In this document: positions 55,182 to 64,000 of the stretch, piece after piece
Layout of the letters: each line of letters starts with the position of its first letter
Position numbering within the stretch: position 1 is the stretch's first letter
Source: Nageia nagi
Taxonomy: Eukaryota; Pinophyta
Length of the DNA: 64,000 bases
Assembly: GCA_050084985.1 (NCBI GenBank)
Contig: JBITNC010000001.1
Coordinates: 16,430,001 to 16,494,000, forward strand
Direction: 5' to 3'
Translations under genes and position numbers: made by a program
The notes under the pieces: generated by a model
The model's database searches: none
What the model was told of the DNA's origin: nothing
Seen by the model: only the letters and a program-made list of their open reading frames with translations

Positions 55182-55679
55182 TGATGGAATTGAAGGATTC
55201 CATACCCAAGATCCCCTTAAAAGATCCATACATCTTCAACAAAATTAACACATCTAAACTAGGAACTCAATAATAAAACAATTACACAAAGTGACAAGTA
55301 GAAGTATATTAGTTCCTCCATCTCTTGGAAGTACATCCACTTTAAGCCATCTTTTCTATTACTTCTCACAAGAGAACTTTCTTACAAATTCTTAAGAATT
55401 CTTCTATAAGAATTTCTCTACAAGAATCCTACAAGAGCATTTGTACAATTCTACAAGACTAGCATTTTCATGCTTCTCTAAGTGTATATTATGAGAGGGG
55501 GGCAGCCCTCTATTTATAGCATACAACTCTCTCTTTAACTGCCATTTTACCCAAGGGTTAAGTTAACATTTTCTAATATTTTATTTCCTTGATACTTAAG
55601 GTATCTAGATACCTTTAAGTATTAAGTGAGTTACATTTAAAGAGAGATATTACACAATAGTGCCTTATAATTTCTAACA
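55182..55679 (-). repeat. 5' LTR of the non-coding element
   Basis: 498 bp; TATA box TATAAATA (forward 55,511-55,518); starts TGTTAGAAATTATAAGGC on the minus strand. Confidence 0.85.
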
Positions 55680-55713
55680 CTTATAACATATTCATATATT
55701 AAATTTTATTATT

Positions 55714-55920
55714 TTTTTGTGTGGATAAACTATCATGTGAGGGAGAACTTTTGTCCCCTAGGCTTCGAGCCAATGATTGAGGGACATCCATGCTGTCAAA
55801 CCATAACTCAATAATACCATGCATGTGAAGGGGAGAGATTTGAACCTGAGGCCTCCCTTTTTTCACTGGGGAGTTTTAACAACTCACTTTCTCACCAACT
55901 TCTCTACAACTGTTGGTTCG
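55714..55920 (-). mobile_element. tRNA-like SINE (minus) with target-site duplication
   Basis: On the minus strand the head reads GTAGAGAAGTTGGTGAGAAA (A-box region), then GGGAGGCCTCA and a B-box-like GGTTCAAATC (forward 55,837-55,846). The tail is A-rich (CACACAAAAAAATAATAAA). AATTTTATTATTT (about 55,702-55,713) and AATTTTATATTT (55,921-55,932) look like a duplicated target. The motif order GGGAGG-N-TC-CAGGTTC-AATC is shared with the SINE at 25,127. Confidence 0.65.
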
Positions 55921-55932
55921 AATTTTATATTT

Positions 55933-56555
55933 GATTATAATCTACATAAAAATTACATGCTTTGTAGTTCATATTTTTATATTATGTTTTAATAAATTGA
56001 AAAGAGAACACTATTTATTCTTAATTAATCATAAATAGATATCTAAATTCCTCTTATAATACTATCAAACATGATTATAATATGAAATATCTAAAACTAA
56101 AAAGGATATTCAATATCTTTCTTTGATTAGAAAGAGCATCACAAAATAAAAATACAAAGAATCTAACTATTAAAATACCATCATTAGCAACAATTCTCAT
56201 CAACATTATCACAAATCCTCAATCGCAATTTCTTAAGGATGAAAAAGTTGTTAATGGATTGTTGGTATTTATAGATAGTAACTTAATTTGTGTTAAATCT
56301 TAGTCACATGGTATAAAAAAAATTATAAATATAGATTAGATTGTTATCATTTTTAGAACTTCCCTTAATTCAAAAATGTAAGTTTTAGAGTCTATCTCAA
56401 TCAAACCTCTTAAACCTAATTTTATTCCTTGTTTATGAGGTTATGAGCTTAGCGATTGTACAAAGATCTATATTATTTTGAAAAAATAATTATACATGTG
56501 AGATATAAGTATTAAGCTTGTTCTATAAATATATATTCTACAAGGATAAAAATTT
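55933..56555. other. AT-rich stretch without a gene
   Basis: No ORF, terminal repeat or domain seen. Confidence 0.5.
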
Positions 56556-56559
56556 AAGC

Positions 56560-57400
56560 TCACATGTTACTATATCCACTCCAAAATTGTTAAGAAGTTA
56601 GCACACTTATTCTCCTCTCTAACTACAAGTGAATTTCGAATTATAGAAATACACCAAAGTCAATTTTATCTTTGTTACCATTAATTCAATGGAATATGGG
56701 ATATTACCTGTATTTTTAATTGCATTAATGATAAGCATAGAGTCTCTTTTAATCCACATAATTCTCTTAGTTTGATCCTTATTTATATACCATAACCTTC
56801 TAGCTTATTATTTATTTTCTTATCCATTCTAAGTGCCAAAGGAGCTTAAATCTCTTTTTTTTTTTTTTGTAATAACACCAAATCCTACCTTGTTAAGATC
56901 CTCTTTTGTTACATCATCAAAGTATAGTTTAACCTATTCTTCTTCAAGCAGCTTTCACTTAACATGCTCTATTTTATTATTATTGGTCTTGATCCCATTA
57001 GTAGGAAGCCAATTCAATTAGAAAATGTCATTCATCAATATTTTTTATTTCCCTTAATAGAAATTGTTTCAAATAGGATTATCAAGTTATTCTCTTGAGA
57101 GAACTAATATTTTTTTTTTATTAGCAAAATAATCTTCTATGGTTTCTTGAATACCATTCTATTCATTTCAAGCCATATGGTCCAATGTATTACCTCCTTA
57201 CAACCTCTCATAATTGTTGAATGATATCGCTTTAAATGGAACTCTCCATTGTTCAATCTAGCATATGGTTTTTTTTATTCATTGTAGATCTAAAAGATAG
57301 CCTTAAGAACCTATGACCAACTCAAAAGATCTTAATCCTTAAAAATTTCACTCTAAAAATTATGCAAGGTTAGATATCCCACTTACTATATTCAATTCTT
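56560..57400 (-). pseudogene. LINE C-terminal relic (zinc-binding RT tail plus RNase H)
   Basis: Reading leftwards across frames: VIHWTIWLEMNRMVFKKP (57,120-57,190; the ALWxIWKERNRRIF region at the end of LINE RT). Then VKLYFDDVTKEDLNKVGFGV (the LNFDGAS-type RNase H start) near 56,880-56,950, IMWIKRDSMLIINAIKN at 56,700-56,760, and a decayed REGNKVADxLAN-like stretch ending NNFGVDI near 56,590. Many stops. Confidence 0.6.
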
Positions 57401-59463
57401 GCAAAATTGGAGTAAAAAATGTCTAGTAACATTTTATTAGGGCTTGCCTTGGACACCCAAGGAGCAAGAATGAGTCAAGCCCTTAGGAACATTCAAGGTT
57501 GGATGAAAAAATAAATAGAAGGCATAAAAAATTTTGAATGGTAAGGAAAATAATGCGAAAATATTAAAAGATTATTTTTACCTACATCTTTAACTTTCTT
57601 CACTTGATATATACGATGGTGGAATCAAATTCTATAATTTGTTAGTTGGGGAAAACCTTTAAGATGGTTTTTTATCTATACCAAATCATCATAATGGTTT
57701 GGTAGAAGCAGATTTTTAAAAAATATTAATTTTAGTTAATTATATCTCTTGTCAAGTGTCTAGAGGTGTTTTACATGTTCCATCACTACCAAACACAAAA
57801 TTCACAATTATAAACAAAAAATAAACACACACAAGCTAATATTTTGTACAACAACCATGGTTGTTAGAAATAAGGTTGAGGATGGAGGGGTGATTAAATT
57901 TAGAGATGATATTGCAACAACATTTACTTATGATTTTAGCAAGAAACGAGTGATTCCAAGTCTTATGGTGATCAATACTAGCATAAGGGGCCTAAGTCAC
58001 CCAAAATTCCATCATGTTGAAGTATGAGGCTCATCATATTTATAGGAAAAGTTCATGGATGTTCAAGGGAGAGAATACTAGATTAATAAGTGATTTATGT
58101 ATTATTAGGTATGTTAAGACGGATTAGTCCACATATATATAGGGATTTTATGGGGCTCTAAGATATTTAAGAAGGATAGGTGTTAACATGGGGTTAGGAT
58201 ATGATTAGGGGTACGTAGGGGGTGGTTGGGATGGGATTGGGTTGAATGGGATTTGATGGGATATGGGACATTTATGAGGGTTAGGTTTAGAATGAAGTTA
58301 GAGGAGGATTAAGATTATGAGGGAGGAATAGAAGGGTGATTTAGGTAAATGGGGATATCGAGAATAATTTATGTATTTGAAAGCACATGTGTGCATTAAT
58401 GGAGAATGGAATTATAAATTTTTTATGTGTGATTAGGATTTAAGAGTATGGTTAGGGTGGAGTTTAAGATTAATTAAGGTTTATGAGGATATGATATTAA
58501 ATGGGGGATATTATCATGGAGATTTGCAGTGATTTACATGGGAATTAATGAGGCAACTGGGATTTCAAGGAATTAAATATATGAGTAGGTGCATACAGGA
58601 TGATAACTAGGATGATGATATATCTTTTGGAATTTTTAAATGCTTAGCTTTTGTGGTTATATTTAAGGGATAAGTGGTGACATGTGTATGGGATGAGAGT
58701 TAGGGTGGATGACTTTAGTTTGAGGCTAAGGTGGTGTGTAATTAAGGTGATAGTTATCTCAATTTCCCACATATCAATTAGTATATTCTCCATGCAACAT
58801 GATAATGCTAAAAAATATGGTCCATGGTTTCTTATTTCTCATAATGAAGTACACATCTTGATAGGCCATAAAATCTCTTCTTGTTTAATTTATTTCAAGT
58901 TACAGCTTTTTTATGACATACCAACCATTTGAACATTTAAACTCTGGGAATTTATTATGAGATTAAATATGGTCCTAGTCCTATGAGGAATAATTTCTTT
59001 ACCTTAATATTAGCTCATAACCACTAGAAATAATATATTTCTTTATAGTGGATATCTCACACATCAACTCATCTTCTAAATATGAAAATTACCTTGCTTT
59101 TCATGTGTTCCCTTACCTATAGACATATGATCTCTTTAAAAAATGAACTTAACCAAAATGTAGTTTCATAAGCCTCTAGTTTTACATAATTGAAAACTCT
59201 TTCTTCAAATTTGTTCATCATACACTAGACCAAAAATGGACTTTAGGGGCAAGTGATTTGAGGCATTTTTTGTGCGACATTTTTTAATTGCTTTTGTTAG
59301 GCATGAAGATTTATAGCAGGTAGTTTTAAAACACCCCTTAAATCATAAGGAGGTGGGTAAAAAACCTTCAATTAATGTACAACAAAAAATAATAATAAAA
59401 TCTTACATGGGGAACTTAAGTGGGCACTAAATTAGAAGGATGGAAAGCTCGTTGGCTATTCTA
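57401..59463. other. Intergenic stretch without recognisable genes
   Basis: Contains a G-rich, short-period tract (about 58,190-58,280, variants of GGGATTGGGTTGAATGGGATTTGATGGG). A 70-codon plus ORF at 58,684 has no known family. No TE domain was recognised. Confidence 0.4.
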
Positions 59464-59963
59464 TGTTGGAATGTATAATGCATTATTGTAAAGGTTATGT
59501 AATAATCTTCTATGTAAGTTCATTAATACTTAAGGGTATCATTTGATTCCTTAAGTATTTAAGTGAATATGATAACGTAACTTGTCCTACTCTCCATGTC
59601 ATGAGCATGCCCCTTCGGTAAAAGGATGTGCATGTTATGCTTTTGTACATTAGATAAAATGGTGATCCAAAGAGGGATTTTGGCCTATAAATAGAAGGCT
59701 CCCTCTTTGTAATCACACACCAATTGTGGAGTAAAGTTATGCTATATGATAGTGCTTAGGAGTTAAGATTAGGAGGATTGTAAGAGAGTAGTATTTGTGA
59801 TTGAAGTAAAGATCTAATTAGTGGATGTACTCTTAGTTGGAGGAATCACTTACATCTTGTGTTGTGTTGTGAGATTGCTTTGTGAGTTTGTTAGATGAGA
59901 TTTGTGAGCTTTCATGTGATCTTGGGAGTTTAGAGTTGATCATGTTATTGTTCAATTCTTTCA
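59464..59963 (+). repeat. 5' LTR of a copia element
   Basis: Starts TGTTGGAATG, ends TTCTTTCA, 500 bp, TATA box TATAAATA at 59,686-59,693. It resembles the LTRs at 52,972 and 55,182 (compare TGTAATAATCTTC, TTAAGTATTTAAG). The primer site follows immediately. Confidence 0.8.
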
Positions 59964-59965
59964 TT

Positions 59966-59977
59966 TGGTATCAGAAC
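59966..59977 (+). promoter_or_regulatory. Met-tRNA primer-binding site of the copia element
   Basis: TGGTATCAGAAC, one base from TGGTATCAGAGC, two bases inside the LTR. Confidence 0.8.
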
Positions 59978-62900
59978 TTGGTGTGAAAACTACATCTTGG
60001 TGATCTCCATTGGTGAGGTAAAACTAAGATAAGGTATAATTTACCTCCTCATTTGGTTATCTTAAAAATTATTGCATTATGTTACTAACATATTTTTTGT
60101 TGTGGTAGTCCTTGTTTATAACAAACTAGGCAATCTATTGTTGTATTTTTTACTCTAACATGTCTTATTGTTAGTTGCAATTTTTAAGATTGCCTATTGC
60201 TATAATTTTGCATATCCTTAATTGTTTTTTGAAGATTTTATTATGAATTTGAGTAAAATATACTACATTTTTTTTACTACATTTTTTTCCTTCAAAAATA
60301 TATGCAATTTTTATGAAAAGCTTATATATTATAGTTTTTCTTACCTTAGTTCTCTTATCAAAATAGTTGTATTCTACAAATTTTTACTTCAACTATTTTG
60401 ATACTAACACAAAAAAAATGAAGTAACTTCACTTTACTACATTTTTTTCTTCTCTATTTTTTCATTTCAAAATTAGGGGAGGCTTATTTTTTAAGAGAAC
60501 TCAAAATATTATAAATATATTCCTTGTACTATTTTCATTACAGAATATATGGGAAGGAAAACTAAAATTTTCCTTTTAAGTTATAATAATAACAAAAAGG
60601 GTAAAAAGAGAGCTGCGATAGTGATGACCTCTCTCCTCCATGTTGTAGCTGCCTCCCCCCCTCGATTGCACCTACCACAGCCTCCATCTACTCCCTTCCT
60701 CGACCACCTTAGTAGCCACCTCACTCCTACATAGTCCATCCAATATTAGGGTTGTCTTCTGTGTGACTATTTTTATTTTTTTCTCAAGGGCCATTTCCAA
60801 CCATTTCTCAGCCTTTATCATTAAATCAAGGCTCAATCAAATCACATCCCCATCATTCAACACCCCACATCCATCCATATCTATGACTTTGTTTTCTCCA
60901 ATCGCTCCATCCCTTTTATTCATTGCTCAACCCCTTCTTCACTTGGTTGAGCCACTTTAAATCTTCTGCATTTAGATATTTCGAGGGAAAATATCGATGT
61001 TAGCTTGCTCCATTTTACCCTCTCAAAATGCAAAATCCTCGTGCATGTCTCCTTTTTTCTTTGCATGGCCCTCCATGCTTCCTAACCACTTGCTCGACCT
61101 CCCCACTCCTACTTGGCGGTGGTTGCTTTGCTATAGGTTTGGGTGGTAGCTATTGTCTCCTTTTTTTTCTAAACAAAACTAAACCTACGTTGCTCTTTCT
61201 TTTTGGTAATATCCTTAAATACCTTTTTTTTTTTAATTGCTTGCATGCTTTCTCATAAATTTAAGAGGGGGGCATTTTTTTTTTTTTTCATTTTGCACCT
61301 ACCAACTTTAGTTTCTTGCTAAGTACTCCAAATTTAATCTTGCCATCAATAACCTGCCATCATTTAGGCGTGGACTAAAAGTACCTTTTTTGTTTGAGTT
61401 AGAGTAAACTCCTAACTTCAAAATTAAATTGCCTATCATCATTCTATGTAGAGGTAGAAGTACCTTTTTTGTTTGAGTTAGAGTAAAACCTAAAAGCATT
61501 AAATTCTTGTAATGAGTTTACTCCAAAATAAATACTTTACTAACATTTTTTACTTATTACTCTAAAAAATAGGAGAAAATTTATTGTGCATATGATGGTC
61601 AAATAGTGTTCACATTTTTTAATACCTCTAAAGTATACTTTTTTAAGTACTAAGTTATTTTTTAAAGTATTATTTTCAAATACTCTAGTATACTAAGGTT
61701 ATTTTTTAATACTTTGAAAGTATTTTATAGCCTTAATAAAACAAAAGCAACTTAGAGAGGTAGTTTTTTAGCCTTAATAATATTTTTTAAGGATCATGAT
61801 TTTAAGTAAAAAAGGGGAAAAATTTATGGATATTTTATTTAATTTTTTTTAGAAATGATTGCATGTTAGAATTAACAAATTTCTTATGCAAAGTAATAAG
61901 TTAATGCATACTTATTTGTGATTATGCTTAAATGATGCATGCTTAAGATTAGTACTTAATTATTTAAGTTAAGAATGATATATGCTTAGGATTTAATTTT
62001 TTAAGTTAGATATTTAAGACTTAAATTTTTAAGTCAAATAATGCATGCATATTACTTAAAATCTTAAGTTATGATGCAATTTACATGTTTATGCAAAATG
62101 AACTTGTGCAAAATTAGGAATGATGTAAAAATGTCCTTTAGGGGTTGGTAAACAAAACCCATTAGACATTTAAGTTTTAATTTTTAAATGGATGATGTTC
62201 TTTTATTTCATGTTTTGCTTTTTGCTTTATTTGCTTATGCAAACAAAAATACAAACATTGATATGAGAAACCCCCTAAAATGAATACATCTGTATGCACA
62301 TTTTGCAATATGACTTATTTGAGGAGCCATGAGGTGAGGATAGGTAGATTAGAGCCTTTAAGTTCGATGATCCAAGTGGTGAAAAATTAGTACTTCTCAA
62401 TTGCCTCTACGTCCTATGTTGGTCTAGACATAACTCCAATAGGTGGACAGGCATGTGTGTAGTGATACCACATGTCCACACATCCATTCAAGGATTATCC
62501 TGATAACCTAGAAGGACAACTCGAAACCTAATCAAGATTAATAATTTGGTTGATCCAATAAACTTCATAACCTTAAAAAATAGTAGGTACTTCTCCTTGT
62601 GAGAAAGTATAATACTAACCAAGGCGAATTGGTTGAGGATTGGTAGTTAGGCTCCTCTTGTGTGGGCATCCAGGTGAAGGCTTAATTTTTAGAAAAGAAA
62701 ATAAGCCTCAATAATGTCACTCTACATCTAGATTCTTGAGATAAGAAATGTATTTGGGCACATGGGATGTATATTTGAGTTGTAAAATATTTGCACTTAT
62801 GAATCAAATCAAGCATGTCTTTTGTGTTAAAATTAATATGTATTATTTATTTGGTTAAAACTTAACATATAATGTTGTTTATTGAACCACATGCTTATTA

Positions 62901-62990
62901 TTATTTTTCACATCCTTGTGTAAAAAATGAGAGAATCCTTTTTACCCAAACACATTCTTGATGATTCCAACTTTGGTATTTGAGAACCTT
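59978..62990 (+). other. Unusually long non-coding leader of the copia element
   Basis: About 3 kb separate the primer site from Gag. The first kilobase is T-rich, with pyrimidine-rich ORFs of no known family (60,549-61,258). A 78-bp imperfect duplication lies at 61,379-61,487. A tRNA-like patch GGCGAATTGGTTGAGGATTG lies near 62,623. Other TEs may be nested here but I cannot delimit them. Confidence 0.45.
61379..61487 (+). repeat. Imperfect tandem duplication
   Basis: AGTACCTTTTTTGTTTGAGT followed by TAGAGTAAA occurs at about 61,379 and 61,458, with similar preceding sequence (CATCATT...TAG..GTAGA). Confidence 0.75.
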
Positions 62991-62995
62991 AGATG

Positions 62996-63957
62996 AGAGC
63001 TGAATTGCAAGCAAGGAATCATTGGAAAATAGTGAATGAGAACCTTGTACCTCCTATAGATGAGAATCCATTAGAGTCTTACAACATGAAGAATGATTTG
63101 GCAACCTCCATGATTTATCGTGTAGTTTCAAATGATGTGCTCCTGATGATTTCCTCTTCAACCTCAGTGATGGAAGCTTGGGATAAGCTTAAGCAAATCT
63201 ACCTTGGTTCAAATTTTTCAAGAAGGTTTACCATTTTCTAAAAATTGCTTCAATATCATCAAAATAAAATAAAAATGTTTCCATCTACTTGAACAAAATC
63301 ATTAACCCAAGGACCCAACTTGTTACTTATGGGTACAATTGGAAAATGATGAGTTCATAGTCTTCATCATTCTTCAAATCCTTTCTTCAAATTTTGAGAA
63401 CTTTGTAATGGTTATGGAAATAAAGCTTGATGATGAAAAATTCTTCTCCCTTGAGAACCTTTCTAGGCACCTTTTGAAGCATGAAAAAACTCTTAACAAT
63501 AAGGTGTTGATTTTTTTTCCTAAAGATAATAATGTTGCTCTTGGAGCAACCAAAACTCCTTTTAAGAAGAAGTTTAACCATAAAAAAAAATCTTATCCTT
63601 ATTCCTCCAAAAGGTTTGAGAAAAGAGGTTATAACTACAATAGCAGCATGAACAATAGAAACAACAACCACTACAATAGGAATAATGGCAACAACAACCA
63701 CTTCAAGTAAAGAGATGGAAAAGGCAAAGCAAACAATTCACATCCTAAGGAAAAGTTTGTTGGTAATTGTAACTATTGTGGCATCCAATTTCACAAAGAA
63801 GTTGATTTCTACAAAAAGAAAAGAAAAGAAAAGAACAAAAGAAATGGAAATGTAAAGAACTACATAGGAAAGAAGAATATTCAAGCTAGTTTTGTTATGG
63901 CAATCTACTCCTTGTTTTGCTCTTTTTCATCTGATTGGATTGTTGATTCTAGTTAGA
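62996..63957 (+). pseudogene. Ty1/copia Gag and start of protease, runs off the right edge
   Basis: RAELQARNHWKIVNENLVPP, then AWDKLKQIYLGSN (62,993-63,241) is the N-terminal copia Gag. After a shift, the ORF 63,339-63,710 gives SLENLSRHLLKHEKTLNNK and an Asn-rich basic tail. Then CNYCGIQFHKEVDFYKK, a zinc knuckle with its last Cys changed to Phe, lies at 63,761-63,812. The protease start WIVDSS, TAG, TNHLCFEKKNFENF is at 63,939-63,999, where the D-S-G-A active site has become D-S-S-stop. Damage is light but inactivating. Confidence 0.8.
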
Positions 63958-64000
63958 CTAATCACCTATGCTTTGAAAAGAAAAATTTTGAGAACTTTCA

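Larger units (their letters stand above)
52972..55679 (-). mobile_element. Short non-coding LTR retrotransposon directly upstream of the dehydrogenase gene
   Basis: Two similar LTRs (52,972-53,468 and 55,182-55,679) in minus orientation begin TGTTA and end CCATCA. Just inside the 5' LTR the minus strand has TGGTATGAGAGC (55,168-55,179), one mismatch from the Met-tRNA primer site. A purine stretch AAGAAGGAGTG adjoins the 3' LTR. The 1.7-kb interior has no credible coding domain. Target duplication is unclear (GTTCT against CTTAT). The LTRs resemble the copia LTR at 59,464, so it is probably a non-autonomous copia derivative. Confidence 0.85.

Noticed and set aside
60549-61258. Pro/Ser/Leu-rich ORFs in the copia leader as genes
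   Set aside because: They come from C/T-rich low-complexity sequence with no family resemblance or conserved start context.

Overview
The window looks like nuclear DNA of a seed plant with a large, repeat-swollen genome, most likely a gymnosperm. This is an inference from very long TE-filled introns, nested and decayed LTR elements, and a LINE type I associate with mosses, ferns and conifers; no marker gene fixes the species. I see no rRNA, tRNA gene, CRISPR array or prokaryotic feature.

One host gene is supported: a TIC32-like short-chain dehydrogenase on the minus strand. Exons 1-5 lie at 52,668-48,765 and exon 6 lies 26 kb away at 22,569-22,488. All six keep an open frame with matching splice phases, so 22,570-48,764 is a single intron of about 26.2 kb packed with transposons. 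The last coding exons (about 70 residues) were not found and probably lie left of the window. If so, everything from 1 to 22,487 is also intron.

Left part (1-22,487): a 5' LTR whose element runs off the left edge (304-1209, minus); a decayed polyprotein with a duplicated protease-like module (1.5-4.8 kb); low-content sequence; then a composite at 7.6-20.3 kb. The composite is an LTR element (5' LTR end 8049, primer site 8053, 3' LTR 19,020-20,344) whose only coding region is an intronless, broken copy of the cohesin regulator PDS5. A hAT transposon (10,253-14,069, perfect 8-bp target duplication) and a Mutator-like transposon (15,103-18,806, perfect 10-bp target duplication) are inserted in it. 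The second one carries an LBD (LOB-domain) gene fragment that still has its intron.

Middle part (intron 5): a Ty3/gypsy reverse-transcriptase relic split by a tRNA-like SINE; copia fragments in both orientations; an array of thirteen 58-bp modules, four preceded by TATA boxes, upstream of a large unrecognised ORF (31.7-35.1 kb); a LINE interrupted by a solo LTR with a CTCTA duplication; a complete but Gag-protease-only LTR element (43,605-47,368); and an ORF1-only LINE insertion.

Right part: a short non-coding LTR element (52,972-55,679) ends about 300 bp upstream of the dehydrogenase start codon. It is followed by a second SINE, a minus-strand LINE relic, and a copia element with LTR, primer site, Gag and the start of the protease that runs off the right edge.
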